DNA of 64,000 bases, taken from positions 130,612,673 through 130,676,672 of the forward strand of contig NC_133647.1 of NCBI RefSeq assembly GCF_009905375.1. The letters run 5' to 3'. The position numbers were made by a program, and so were the translations under genes. Each line of letters starts with the position of its first letter. Within the stretch, counting starts at the first letter, position 1. Positions 43,867 through 56,298 of this stretch are shown piece after piece. This DNA comes from Apium graveolens. Lineage: Eukaryota > Streptophyta > Magnoliopsida > Apiales > Apiaceae. The notes beneath the pieces are model-generated. The model had not been told where the DNA came from and did not search any database. It worked only from the letters and a program-made list of their open reading frames with translations.

Positions 43867-44072
43867 AGCCAAGTCAAAGATCTACAACTGCTTAAATTCT
43901 GATATTTGTACAGACTGAAGTTGTTATCAGAAGTTAAATATTGGTAAAGCTTTAAGGACTGTAAGTTGTAGTTATCTAGTCTAATTCTCATACATTTGTA
44001 ACTTAATGTTTTTGACATCATCAAATATCTGTTAAACTTGTATATTATGCTAATTTACAAGTTGGGGGAGAT

Positions 44073-44675
44073 TGTTAGATATATTGATAATGTCATGGCT
44101 AATATGATTTATGTTTAGTTTTCAGATCTTACTTAACAGGATAAATCAGTACTTAACTGGGAATCAGTACTTATACTGGAAGTCAGGACTTAAGGATATC
44201 ATTACTTATATTATCAGGAGATAATCATCAAAAGTTGGATATCAAAACTTAAGTGCTGAAGGACGATTAGATAAGGAAAGTAGCGATAAAGGAAAGAAGA
44301 TCGAGATAAACATAAGAAGAGATATGCATGAAGAAGGAGTTCCGTGAAGAATGGAATACTTGGAAGAAAAGATATCTGATTGATAAATTTTAGGAAGCAG
44401 AATTATATTCCATATCAATTAGCGATATCTTGTAAATGTGTAGTATATAAACACAGACATAGGGTTTACACTATAAGTGTTATCATATTCGAGAAGATTA
44501 TTCATTGTAACCCTAGCAACCTCATGATATGTGTTCATCACTGAGAGGGTACAGTTCCATACTGTAACAGAGTTTATTGTTTCAATAATGTTTGTTTTCT
44601 GTTACTCAAGATATTAAGTTTGATTTGATTGTATTATACACTGTATTCACCCCTCTACAGTGGTGTGACCTAACA
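44073..44675 (+). repeat. Copia C 3' LTR (copy 1)
   Basis: Preceded by the polypurine tract AGTTGGGGGAGAT. 603 bp against 609 in the second copy; the missing bases lie in short runs, as expected for read errors. Confidence 0.9.
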
Positions 44676-44680
44676 GTATA

Positions 44681-45664
44681 TATTTGTTGTATTTATTACT
44701 AAGGACGTGAGTTTCGAGGCTCGGTTGACTGCTCTTGTGTTTTGTGACTCAATATTCCTTAACAAGATAGCTACGTACCTTGCGGATTGACAAGGATCAA
44801 ATCAAAAAACGTAGTTCTTGAATAGTGGGGTGAGGCCCCTTATATAGATGTTGGGAGTCCTTGAATGGGACTTGGTGTAGGAGACTTGGTTGTCAAGTCT
44901 CTGAATTAGAATGGATTTTGGAGTCCTAAGAGAGTAGGAAAACTGATTCCTTATCCATGAGGTTCCTCGGAGGCCATATAAAGGATTTATATCCCCCATT
45001 AGGACTAATTTTAATAGATATTTTTCTCCCTTATTAATTAATTACGAAATTAATTAATATTCGGGGTTTGGGCCTTCTTGTTTCATCAGGCCTGATCTGG
45101 TCCATTAGGCCCTGATCAATGTGTTAACCTTTTTGGTCTGAATGTCATACATCTTCTACTTGGGCCTTGTAGCCCAAATCATGTGTAAACTAATTCGATA
45201 TAACTATTTAATCAGGATTTATTTTCTTCCCTATCATTTGCCCCCCAACTTTTGGAAAACAGTGACTAGGTTTGCCATAAGTTACGTTCATTTGTTCCCT
45301 TACAGGTATCATTTTTGCGTAAAGTGTGGAGTGACCGACACATTTACAACGATTTACTTTTAATCCCTTTTATTTAGGATTATCTTAATTTCCAGGGATT
45401 TTCCTGAATTCTAAGATTTTTTCCTTGATTTCTTCTGGATTTTCCCTTATTTATGATATTTACTTAATAATCTGGAATTTATCTAATTTCCAGGAATTTT
45501 TCCCTTAATTCTGGGATTTATCCAAACTTCTGGATTTTCCCTTATCTGGGATTTATCCTTATTTCCAAGAATTTTTTCCTTAGTTTCTGAAAAATATTAA
45601 TATTTTCAGAAAATATTTTGGAATTTCTTATTCGAAATATCAGAATATAAAATTCTTTTTCAGA
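44681..45664 (-). mobile_element. Gypsy-2 end (copy 1), truncated by the gap
   Basis: Rest of the reverse-oriented gypsy-2 LTR (to about 45237), inverse polypurine tract TTTGCCCCCCAACTTTTGG and the start of the 3' UTR minisatellite. It ends at the N run, at the point equal to 61329, just before a long pyrimidine-rich tract that may have stopped the assembly. Confidence 0.85.
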
Positions 45665-45764
45665 NNNNNNNNNNNNNNNNNNNNNNNNNNNNNNNNNNNN
45701 NNNNNNNNNNNNNNNNNNNNNNNNNNNNNNNNNNNNNNNNNNNNNNNNNNNNNNNNNNNNNNNN
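45665..45764. other. Assembly gap of exactly 100 N
   Basis: Round-number gap of the kind placed by scaffolding software. The contig on its right starts with GATC and repeats sequence already present from 30107. Confidence 0.98.
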
Positions 45765-48423
45765 GATCATCTGTTGAGGATGGAAATGATAAAAAGGATC
45801 AAAGTTTTAAGGACCAACATAGGTGGCAGAGTTCATGTCAAATAAATTTAAAAGGTACTGTGAGAAAGCATGTAGAATATGACACTATACAACACCATAT
45901 ACACCACAACAAAATGGTGTAGTGCGGCGTAGGAATCGGACGGTTATGGAAATGGTGAGGAGCTACTTGAAGGATGTAAAATTGCCAACTATATTATGGG
46001 GAAAAGCATTAAGACATATAGTGTACATGTTAAATAGACTTGCCACTCGAGCTTTAACTGATGTCATGCCATATGAAGCATGATATAGGATGAAACCTGA
46101 TACTAGACATATTCGAGTATTTGGCTGCCTTTGACACATGAAGGTTCCCAGTGATGATCTAAGCTTGTGTGTGATAAACTTGGGAAGGGAACCTGGATCG
46201 AAAGCATATCATTTGTATAGTCTACAGGAGAAAAGGATATATGTCAGTAACAATGTAATATTTGAAGAAAATGAATATTGGGATTGGAAAGGTAATGATA
46301 ACGAGACTATACATGTGGAGTTTTCATTTGAAGAAAATCTATTTGAGAATGAGGAAGATAATAGTGGTAATGTTGATGATGGGCACTCGACTAGGTTCGA
46401 AAAACAGGAACCGGTTACACCTTTGACACATGACTCTTCAACAAGACTCGCTCCAGAAAACTATGATGATAGTAGAGAACCGGGAAACACTAGGCTGATT
46501 AGTGAAGTCTATAATGACACGGAAGAAATGGTACTAGAAGAAGGGATCTTTTTAATGGGAGTTGAGGAATCATCAAATTATAGAGAAACAGCGAATGACA
46601 GAAACTGGAAAAGGGGAATGGAAGCTGAACTTGACTTTATTGACAAAAATGGCATTTGGAACCTCATAGAACTACCACTAGGTGAAATGGTTATAGGTTT
46701 GAAGTGGATTTATAAGTTAAAGAAATATGCAACTGGAAAATTAGTAAAGTAGAAGGCAAGACTCGTCTTCAAAGGTTATACTCAAGAGCATGGTATAGAT
46801 TATGAAGAGGTTTACGCACCAGTGACATATCTTGAAATGGTGCGACTGTTATTGGAATGGGCATCAATGAATGATTGGAAGGTTCATCACTTAGATGTTA
46901 AAACAACATTTCCGAATGGAGAGCTAATTGAAGTTGTGTTTGTTTCTCAACTGGAGGGTTACAAAAAATAGGGAAAGGAACATTTGGTTCATAAGTTGGT
47001 GAAGGCATTGTATGGCTTACGGCAAGCGCCACGAGCTTGGTTTGCGAAGCCAAACTGAAGTTTTGGCGAGTCTCAGATTTAAGAGATGTTCTTATGAAAA
47101 TGTTGTTTATGCAAAAGGAAAAGCAAGTGACAACTTGATAATTGCCATGTATGAGGATGAAATTTTAATAACTGGAGAACCCTACAGAACATAGAAGAGT
47201 TTAAACTTCATATGGGAAATAAATAATCAATGAATAATCTTTCGAGGTTGAGCTAATATTAGATAATTGAGGTGGAATAAGGTGCGAATTACATATAATT
47301 GGAGCACTCAGTACATGCCAAGAAGGTTCTCGAAAAAACAAAATTAAAGGACTGCAATCCTACAATATATTCGATTGATCCTAGGAACTAATTACCAAAG
47401 ATGAATATGGAGAAGCTATTTATCCTACAATGTAAAATATTATGGTTGGAGGTATGCGTTATTTGGTCAATACACTACCAGATATAGCTTTCTCAGTTGG
47501 GGTCATAATCCGATACATGAAATGCCCTACTGTGCTTCACTTAAGTGTTGTAAAGTGAATTCTGGGATACATAAAGGAAATAGTTCATTATGGGCTAGTC
47601 TATACGAAGAATAGTGAAAAAAATCTCATCATAAGGTTTTCCGGTAGTGATTTGGGCAGATGAGTGGATGATCAGAAAAGCACAGGTGGCATGGCTTATT
47701 ATCTTAGAGAGAGTCTAATCTCATGGCTATCTCAAAAACAGAGATGTGTGGCATTGTCCTCGTGTGAAACCGAATTTATGGCAGTTTCTACCGTAGCCAG
47801 TCAAGGTATTTGGTTCCGAAACATTTTAAGTCAAATTTTAGCTTGATGTGTTGGTCTAGTTACTTTTTATATTGACAATAAATCAGCCATTGATTTGGCG
47901 AGAAATCTTGTGTTTCACAGTATGAGTAAGCATATAGATGTTCGCTATCACTTCATAGGAGAGTGTGTCGAGCAAGGAAAGTTCATTGTTAAACATGTAA
48001 GCAGTGACAAGCAATGTGTGGATTGCTTAACCAAGGAACTGCGCATTGTTAAATTTGAAAGGATGCGAAATCTCTTGGGAGTGAAAGATTTAATCAAACA
48101 GGTTTGAGATTAAGGGGGAAATTTTTGGATTATTGATTTCAAACTTGGTATAAAATAGAGTCTGCAAATTGTTCGAGTTTTCAATTGTTTGAATGATTTG
48201 GACATGCGTATCTTGGAGAGATTTTAGGAAGTTCAGTTTAATAAGACTAGTAGCGCATTATTTTTAGGAGTTAATTGCTTAGTGATATTTGAGCTTTCCT
48301 TGTTATGCATTTTTTATTTTCTATATATTTGTATCGTGTGAATGAATAAAAACTACGGTCTTGGACAAAACTCTTGTGTTGCTTTCAATCTTATATCAAA
48401 CAGTTAATATATAGTTTACAACA
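45765..48423 (+). pseudogene. Copia B integrase-to-LTR part (copy 2)
   Basis: Repeats 30107-32765: integrase relic, RT and RNase H relic (46138-48107), polypurine tract and 3' LTR (48123-48423). Same stops and frameshifts as the first copy, which shows that the two are one locus. It is not a separate element; it has no 5' part. Confidence 0.9.
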
Positions 48424-49003
48424 TAGACAACAGGGTGTGCAACAAGACATAACAAGGAGATGAATTACAAATAATTTACCATAATTTGCTAGCCAAGTTT
48501 TCATAGTTATATGTAAATTATTATTGCTAGTTACGTTATTATTATTGTGAAACCATAGCTTGGCTTATGTATTAACAGTTTGGTGCATTTTGTCCCTTAA
48601 AATTTTTTTGCCATATAAGTTCATGAACATAAATAAATGTAAAAGATTGTTTATATATAAATTCATATATATAAATAAAAAGACATAATAAAATGTACCC
48701 CAAATTTAGCGGGAATAGATATAACAAATAGATTAGAACTACAAATGTTATGCATTATTCAACGGTTGTACGAAGAAGAGTTAGTTGTGGAATTTCCTTT
48801 GATTTTGTACTTTCTCGTCAATAGAGTGGTACTTTCTTATCAAAAGAGTGGTACAAACATCAATCTTCTTACCTGATATCGACATATGTAGACTTTCTAG
48901 CGCCTTCGGATAGGGGTGTTAACCGCACCAACCACACCACCCTCGTCGGACCAAACCGTACGACAAAATGCAGTTTAAATTTTCATGATGCAATAAAGGT
49001 TTG
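48424..49003. other. AT-rich interval, copy 2 of 32766-33345
   Basis: No gene seen; same sequence as the interval left of gypsy-2 in the first copy. Confidence 0.5.
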
Positions 49004-49029
49004 TGTTATGGATTAAAAACTAAGGTATA
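49004..49029 (-). repeat. Gypsy-2 LTR, outer 26 bases (copy 2)
   Basis: Same as 33346-33371, ending with the GTATA target site of copia C. Confidence 0.85.
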
Positions 49030-49640
49030 TGTTAGATATATTTGATAATGTCATGGCTAATATGATTTATGTTTAGTTTTCAGATCTTACTTAACAGGAC
49101 AAATCAGTACTTAACTGGGAATCAGTATTTATACTGGAAGTCAGGACTTAAGGATATCAGTACTTATATTATCAAGAGATAATCATCAGAAGTTGGATAT
49201 CAGAACTTAAGTGCTGAACGACGATTATATAAGGAAAGTAGCTGATTAAAAGAAAGAAGATCGAGATAAACATAAGAAGAGATATGCATGAAGAAGGAGT
49301 TCCGTGAAGAATGGAATACTTGGAAGAAAAGATATCTGATTGATATATTTTAGGAAGCAGAATTATATTCCATATCAATTAGCGATTATCTTGTAACTGT
49401 GTAGTATATAAACACAGACATAGGGTTTATACTATAAGTGTTATCATATTCGAGAAGATTATTCATTGTAACCCTAGCAGCTCTCGTGATATTTGTTCAT
49501 CACTGAGAGGTAACAGTTTCATACTGTAACAAAGTTTATTGTTTCAATAAAGTTTGTTTTCTGTTAATCAAGATATTAAAGTTCGATTTGACTGTATTAT
49601 ACACTGTATTCACCCCCTCTACAGTGTGTGTGACCTAACA
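49030..49640 (+). repeat. Copia C 5' LTR (copy 2)
   Basis: TGTTAGATATATTTGATAAT ... GTGACCTAACA. Promoter TATA at 49403-49411 (TATATAAAC). Contains several CAGTACTTA/GTACTTA repeats in the U3 part. Confidence 0.95.
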
Positions 49641-49642
49641 AG

Positions 49643-49655
49643 TGGTATCAGAGCC
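49643..49655 (+). promoter_or_regulatory. Copia C primer-binding site (copy 2)
   Basis: TGGTATCAGAGCC, initiator-Met tRNA type, two bases past the LTR. Confidence 0.9.
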
Positions 49656-49696
49656 TGTCTGTTAACACACATACAGTTAAAGATCCAAACACAATC

Positions 49697-50596
49697 ATGT
49701 CTGACACAGAAACTCCAACTAAGCCTACCAAAATTGAAGAACCTCCAAAGACACAAATTCAAAGTCGGTATGAAACCATCAGAGTTCACATACTGAGACC
49801 ATCTGAATATGCCATATGGAAGGTGAGGATGACCATGTTTCTGGAAGCTACAGATCCAAAATATCTTGATAGAATCAAGGAAGGGCCTCACAAACGAACC
49901 AAGCTCGTTGTTGCAGTTGCAGGTGAAGCAACAAAAACCGTACCAAAGGAAAAGAGTGATTATACTGCTGAAGATATCGCATCAATTTCTAAGGATGCTA
50001 AGGTACGACACTTACTGCATAGTGCCATTGATAATGTAATGTCAAACAGGGTAATTAACTGCAAAACTGCTAAAGAGATATGGGATGCTCTGGAAATAAG
50101 GTGTCAGGGAACTGATACGATTAAAAAGAACATGAAGACAATACTCACTCAAGAGTATGAACACTTTAATTCAAAGGCTAATGTATCATTGACTGATTTA
50201 TATGATAGATTTGTCAAACTCTTGAATGATCTGTCACTGGTTAATAAGGAGTATGATCTTGAAGATTCAAACCTTAAATTCCTGTTAGCTCTTCCTGAAT
50301 GTTGGGATTTGAAGGCAACAACAATAAGAGATAATTACAATCTTGATGAAACAACTCTTGATGAAATTTATGGAATGCTCAAGACTCATGAACTTGAGAT
50401 GGAACAAAGAAGCAAGAAAAAAGGAGGAAAGTCAAGAACAGTTGCTCTTAAGGCTGAAGAAGAATCCCCCAAGGCAGCTATCTCAAGGAAAGATAAGGGT
50501 AAAGCTCTTTTAACAAAGTCTGATACTGAGTCATCAAGTTCTGAAAGTGATGATGACTCAGATTCTGAAAGCCTGCCTGAGACTGATGCTAATTAG
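49697..50596 (+). CDS. gag: Copia C Gag (copy 2)
   Basis: 299 residues starting MSDTETPTKPTKIEEPPKTQ, the first ATG after the primer-binding site. UBN2-type copia Gag core at about 38-235; lysine-rich then acidic serine-rich C-terminus (SDTESSSSESDDDSDSESLP), where AAGTTCTGA-type motifs are part of the code. TAG at 50594-50596 cuts the frame, which otherwise goes on through EMMKLCALMVKGITKIAYRK to a deletion junction near 50760. The zinc-knuckle that should bind the RNA genome is missing, so particles made from it would likely be defective. Confidence 0.85.
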   Translation: MSDTETPTKPTKIEEPPKTQIQSRYETIRVHILRPSEYAIWKVRMTMFLEATDPKYLDRIKEGPHKRTKLVVAVAGEATKTVPKEKSDYTAEDIASISKDAKVRHLLHSAIDNVMSNRVINCKTAKEIWDALEIRCQGTDTIKKNMKTILTQEYEHFNSKANVSLTDLYDRFVKLLNDLSLVNKEYDLEDSNLKFLLALPECWDLKATTIRDNYNLDETTLDEIYGMLKTHELEMEQRSKKKGGKSRTVALKAEEESPKAAISRKDKGKALLTKSDTESSSSESDDDSDSESLPETDAN

Positions 50597-53500
50597 GAGA
50601 TGATGAAGCTGTGTGCTCTTATGGTGAAAGGGATCACAAAGATTGCATACAGGAAGTTCAGGAAGGGAAAGAAGTTTTCCAGAAAAGGCATAAGTTCTGA
50701 TAAGAAGAATTTCAGAAGATCTGAAGGCAGAGGAGGAAAGTCTGAGTATAAGTCAAATCTGTGACAGAGGTTATCATGTTGATTTCTTTGAAGAACACTG
50801 TGAAGTTGTGAGTAAATCTAAAGGCAAAGTTGTTCTGAAAGGATACAGGCATGGTAACATTTATGAAGCTAAGCTTTCAACAAGTACTGATGGTTCTGCA
50901 ATCTATCTGATGAGTAGAGTATCAATTGAAGAAAGCTGGAATTGGCACAAGAAACTCTCTCATTTAAATTTCAACAATATAAATGAACTGGTCAAGAAAG
51001 ATCTTGTGAGAGGACTGCCAAAGTCAGTATTTTCTCCTGATGGCCTTTGTGATTCTTGTTAGAAGGCCAAACAAAGAAAATCTTCATTCAAGAGTAAGAC
51101 TGAATCATCAATTCTTGAGCCTTATCATCTACTACATGTTGATCTATTTGATCCAGTAAATGTCATGTCTATTGCAAAGAAGAAATATGCATTGGTCATA
51201 GTGGATGAGTTCACTAGATACACATGGGTGTATTTCTTGCACACAAAAAGTGAAACTGCATCTATCTTGATTGATCATGTCAAACATCTGGAAAAATTGG
51301 TCAAAGATTCTGTGAAAACCTTAAGGAGTGATAATGGCACCGAGTTCAAGAATTTGATAATGGAACAGTTCTGCAAAAATCATGGAATAAAGCAGGAATT
51401 TTCTGCTCCTGGAACTCCACAGCAAAATGGAGTTGTTGAAAGGAAGAATAGAACTCTCATTGAAGCTGCACGTACAATGCTTGAAGAAGCAAAGCTTCCA
51501 ACCTATTTCTGGGCTGAAGCTGTGCAGACTGCTTGTTTTACTCAAAATGCAACACTGATTAACAAGCAAAGAAAACACCATATGAGATGGTGAAGAAAAA
51601 GAAGCCAAATTTGAAATACTTTCATGTATTTGGATGCAAGTGTTTTGTTCTCAAGACTCATCCTAAACAGCTATCAAAGTTTGATCTAAAAGCTGATGAA
51701 GAAATCTTTGTTGGATATCCACTTTCCACAAAAGCCTTCAGAGTCTATAATTTGAGAACAAAAGTGGTCATGGAATCTATCAATGTCTCCTTTGATGATA
51801 AGAAGATTACTGGTCTTGAAGATTTTATTGACCATGATCAGCTGAGATTTGAAAATGAAGACTCAAATTCTGATGCTGAAAATCCTGACAGTCTAAGTCC
51901 TGATACTGTAAATTCTGATGGATTAAACTCTGATGTTATTGAAACTGTGGTGACTACGCCAAAGGAAGATGCACCTGTGCAGGGGGAGCATACTCAAGAT
52001 CTTACCACATCTCAAGAAACATCAGAACATATGTCTGGATCTTCAAGTTCTGATTCGTCAAGTTCTGATAAGTCAAGTTCTGACAGTGCTGAAAATCTAA
52101 ATTCTGAAGAATCCAACTCAGAGAGCATAATTTCAGGGGGAGCATCAGAAAATGAAAATGAAGATAGCATGGATCATGGGAGAGCATCCAGTTCTAAAGA
52201 AAATCTTCCATCTGCAAGGAAGTGGACAAAATCACATACACCTGATTTGATATTGGAAATCCTGATGCAGGTGTCAGAACTAGAACAGGTACTTCAAACG
52301 AATGTCTTTACAATTCTTTTCTCTCTTATACTGAGCCAAAGAAAGTGGAAGAAGCTCTTCAAGATGCGGATTGGGTGCAAGCAATGCAGGAAGAGTTAAA
52401 TGAATTTTAAAGAAACAAAGTCTGGACCCTAGTGCCAAGACCAAAGAATAGATCTGTTGTTGGTACAAAATGGGTATTCAGAAACAAAACTGACAGTGAT
52501 GGCATAATTACAAGGAATAAGGCAAGGCTGGTTGTAAAAGGATATTCTCAATAGGAGGGAATTGATTATGATGAAACATTTGCACCAGTTGCTAGGTTAG
52601 AAGCCATAAGGATATTTTTTCCTTATGCTGCTCACAAAAAGTTTACTGTCTTTCAAATGGATGTGAAAAGTGTTTTTCTCAATGGAGAATTGGAGGAGGA
52701 AGTATATGTTGAACAACCTCCAGGCTTTGTAGACTCCAAACATCCAGATTATGTCTACAGGCTTGATAAAGCACTTTATGGACTTAAGCAAGCTCCTAGA
52801 GCATGGTATGAGACTTTAGCTCAGTTTCTTCTGGAAAGTGGATTCAACAGAGGAACAATAGACAAAACACTGTTCTACCTCAACCATGGAAAGGACTTAC
52901 TTCTGGTCCAGATTTATGTTGATGATATCATTTTTGGTTCTACAAATGACAGACTTTGCAAGAAGTTTGCCAAACTGATGCAGTCAAGGTATCAGATGAG
53001 TATGATGGGGGAACTTAGCTATTTTTTGGGCCTTCAAGTCAAGCAGAATGAAGAAGGCACTTTTATTTGTCAAACTAAGTACACCAGAAATTTGCTGAAG
53101 AAATTTGGAATGCAAGATTATTCAAGTGCATCCACTCCCATGGCCACTGCAACAAAACTGGATAAGGATACTGGTAAATCAGTAGATATTACTGATTACA
53201 GAGGTATGATTGGCTCTCTACTCTATCTAACTGCTAGTAGACCTGATATCATGTATGCTACCTGTCTTTGTGCAAGATTTCAAGCAGATCCAAGAGAACT
53301 TCACTTAACAGCTGTGAAAAGAATTTTTAAGTATCTTAAAGGAACAGCTGATCTGGGATTGTGGTATCTTAGAGAATCAGATTTTAAACTAATAGGTTAC
53401 TCAGATGCAGATTTTGCAGGTTGCAAAATTGACAGGAAAAGCACAAGTGGAAGCTGCCAATTTCTTGGAGGCAGATTGGTTTCTTGGTTCGGCAAGAAAC

Positions 53501-53871
53501 AAAAGTCAATTTCCACATCAACTGCAGAAGCAGAGTATATTGCTGCAGGAAGCTGTTGTGCATAGATTTTTTGGATGAAGAATCAGTTACTGGATTATGG
53601 GTTAACATATTTCAAAATCCCTATTTACTGTGATAATCAAAGGGCTATTACCATGACAGGTAATCCAGTTCAACACTCTATGACAAAGCACATCAGCATC
53701 AGGTACCACTTCATCAGGGAACATGTAAATGAAGGTACAGTGGAATTGCACTTTGTTCCAACAGATCAACAACTAGCAGATATCTTCACAAAACCATTGT
53801 GTGAAGCCACTTTTACAAGATTGGTAAATGAACTTCGAATGGTTTCAGGTTCTTTCTCTAAATCTGCTTAG
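50597..53871 (+). pseudogene. Copia C Pol remnant (copy 2): integrase, RT, RNase H; protease deleted
   Basis: The junction near 50760 jumps from the Gag tail to CDRGYHVDFFEEHCEV-like text just before the pre-integrase segment, so nucleocapsid and protease are gone. Pre-integrase zinc site: WNWHKKLSHLNFNN...LCDSC, then TAG (51060-51062). Integrase core with D, D, E in HVDLFDPV, LRSDNGTEF and NGVVERKNR; a one-base loss near 51570 shifts the frame. An acidic linker rich in SSD repeats follows (51850-52180). RT: TAA 52408, TAG 52552, [20 protein letters not shown], catalytic YVDDIIFGS (52916), [17 protein letters not shown]. RNase [31 protein letters not shown] 53563, then HISIRYHFIREHV and the end at 53869-53871. 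A complete but broken polyprotein; it could move only with help. Confidence 0.88.
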
Positions 53872-56298
53872 TCTTGTTCTGTTATATCAGACCTTATGAT
53901 CAGTATTTACAGAATTTAATCTCTTTGTGTATTCTGTGCTTAATTGACAAATGTGTTTAAGTACTGACTGTTGTCTGATATATGTTTCTAAACTCTGATA
54001 AGTGATATGTCTGTTTAAGTAACTATTCAATCCTATGAGGATAACTGTGCTAGATGCTGACCTAGTAGTCTTCAATAAACAAATGATCCCATGTAAGAAG
54101 TAATTATTTCTGTGGAAATCTATTGACACAAGCAAATTCTGATAATTGAGCTTAGTTGAGTTTACTTTGTTTATCTTATTACTAAGTCACAAATTAAAAT
54201 AATGCTACTCATCTGTTAAGTTCTGATACTAGTAAATCTGCTGAATGCACTAAGTGCTGATAAACCTCACTTATCAAAAGAAAAAGCAAAAGGATCAAAG
54301 AATAAAACCAGGTACTCCTTTGAGATCTAGAGTAAAAATGTGGAAGGGACGACCCAAGTGCATTGCTGGTATTAAGTAAATATGCATTAGAAAAGCAAAA
54401 TATTTTCTTGGTGACTTTTCACACTCTATGATTACTGGAGAAATACTCCGATAATAGCATAAATTATGATAAGCAGTCATGACTCACTTACACTGAGAAG
54501 CCACTGTGAAATGGAATTTAAAAAGATGCATAAAATTAGCACAAAATAGTTGAGGTGGACTCAAGCATGAACTTATTCAACAGTAGGTTTCAAAATAATG
54601 ACAGCTCTTTAGCAAAGTTTTAGTTATGTCTTATTTCTAAGATGTACTGAAGTGAATTAGACTTTACTCTTTGTCTGACATTTAGCTTAATGCACACACT
54701 AATCACTCCATATGAATGATGCAAATTACTGTGGTGATCTATGTTGTTTTAGATAAACAGTCATTGTGTCACTTTGCACGAATTCTGAGGGCAAGTTCTG
54801 ATTGCATGTTCTGATGATTAAGTTCTGAAGAATATAACTCAGAACTTCTATGAGGACTTACTAAGATAGGCATTCCTTTTTCGAGTTAAGAAATTATGTT
54901 CTGATGACTGTTAAGTTCTGATATAAGTCTAAGTTCTGATATTACAGTCTAATTCTTTACTTGACTTATCTGTGGATAAAATTTGATAACAGTCTCGGTT
55001 CAAACTAGAATATGTTGAAGTGGAAGATTAATAGTCACTATGGTTAGGGTTAATGATATTCGTACTTGAACAGACAACTTTTACTTGCTTCTTGTGCGCA
55101 TTAAACCATGTTTTCTCTTTCCAATGAATGTTTTTCCTTTTCCAAGTGTGGGGAGACGAGGTAGAATTAATTCTACCTGTCAGTATTAAATTTCTTTGCG
55201 TCTCCTGGCATTCTCTTGCCTATTTAAGCAACCACTTCACATCAGCTTTCCCATCAAATCCTTTCTCACAAACTCATCTTACCTTCATCCTTTTTCTTTC
55301 AAAAACACCATGGTCAGATACAACATATTTTTGAACTACGAAACATTCAATATGGAGCTAAGTTATGCCGATTGGCAGCAGGAATGGCACGTCACTGCCA
55401 TTCCTGATGAGATATGGGACTCTGTCCCATAGGAGGTACTCACTCACCTCCTGTTCTTCTATATGGATTACGATCGCCATCTGGAGCGATTGGAGGAGGA
55501 AAGGCTGGAAGCTCTCTGCCAGCAAGAGCGAATCATTAGACTCGCCATTCTGTTTGTCGAGAGTAGGAAGAAGAAATGATTTATTTTCTTCTTCCTGTTT
55601 TTCTTCATCATCAGCCTTGCCTTGCTTCTTGAGCTAGGACTTAGGCTGTTGATGTTAGGTTTAGCAGCTTAGGGAAATCTTGTATAAATTCTGATGTAAT
55701 TTCAATTTCATGAATGTATTCACTTGATATATTAATGAAATTTGTTTTTGTTTCAAAATTTTGTCTCTAAGTTCTTTTGTAATGCATTGATAAATCCTGA
55801 TACATAGTCATATTCTGATGACCATATAACTTCTGTTTTAATTTAAGTTCTGATTTTCCTTTATCAGTACTTACTCATCTGATTTATCTTGGTCATTTTC
55901 ACTTGATTTATTTTCAGAATATTAATGATGCAGTGAAAAATTATTAAATAAGTGGGAACGGTTTCCATTTTGAATTAAAACGGTTTCACCTTGATTCATG
56001 GAATATCTGGGTAAGTGGAACGGTTTTTCCTTGAAAAATGGCAAGTGGGTAAGTAATGATTACTGTTTTCTCGAGCCCAGTAACTATCCGTTATTACTGC
56101 ATGTCTGACAGGTGTCCAACGGTAACATTTTTTTTTGAGTATAAGTAAGAAAGAGAGAAGATTTTTTTTAATCTTTTATTTCCATTCATATTTTTTTTTC
56201 TCTCCTTGCTTTTACTCTCTTTCTTCTTCTCACATTGGTTTTTCATACAGACATTTTATCAAACACCTAATAGGCACGCTTAAATCTCAATTTTTCAC
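53872..56298 (+). other. Copia C spacer between Pol and third ORF (copy 2)
   Basis: 2.4 kb, AT-rich, no large ORF. Contains a dozen AAGTTCTGAT-type motifs (clusters 54218-54260, 54790-54955, 55690-55870), a small ORF (55310-55579) with a TATA-like CCTATTTAAG upstream, TGGAACGGTTT repeats (55955-56030) and a pyrimidine-rich leader (56160-56235) before the third ORF, which may mark an internal promoter. Confidence 0.7.
55310..55579 (+). pseudogene. Small extra ORF in the copia C spacer (one in-frame TAG)
   Basis: Frame of 89 codons plus stop, starting in a strong context (ACACCATGG). It reads MVRYNIFLNYETFNMELSYA, then WQQEWHVTAIPDEIWDSVP, TAG at 55430-55432, then VLTHLLFFYMDYDRHLERLE and ends with a basic ESRKKK. 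A TATA-like CCTATTTAAG (55220-55229) and a pyrimidine-rich leader lie just upstream. The second half predicts an amphipathic or coiled-coil helix. I know no matching family. Its order of promoter, leader, good start context and stop at the end of a basic tail suggests a real small gene of the family; copy 1 (39662 on) is frameshifted. Confidence 0.45.

Larger units (their letters stand above)
33372..44675 (+). mobile_element. Copia C (copy 1): Sirevirus-like Ty1/copia element inside the gypsy-2 LTR
   Basis: LTRs 33372-33982 and 44073-44675, perfect target duplication GTATA (33367-33371, 44676-44680), initiator-Met primer-binding site and polypurine tract. Same locus as 49030-60322. The right two thirds of this copy are degraded by sequence errors, so use the second copy for gene reading. 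Confidence 0.95.
30107..45664. repeat. Assembly-duplicated segment, copy 1 (left of gap)
   Basis: Matches 45765-61329 end to end in the same orientation. By translated frames and spot checks it appears identical from 30107 to about 36,410. From there to 45664 this copy shows dozens of one- or two-base indels compared with copy 2, mostly in homopolymers and most of them breaking frames that are open in copy 2. Confidence 0.95.

Noticed and set aside
53887..54135. 82-codon minus-strand ORF present at two places (also 38236-38484)
   Set aside because: Present twice only because of the assembly duplication; no other sign of coding.
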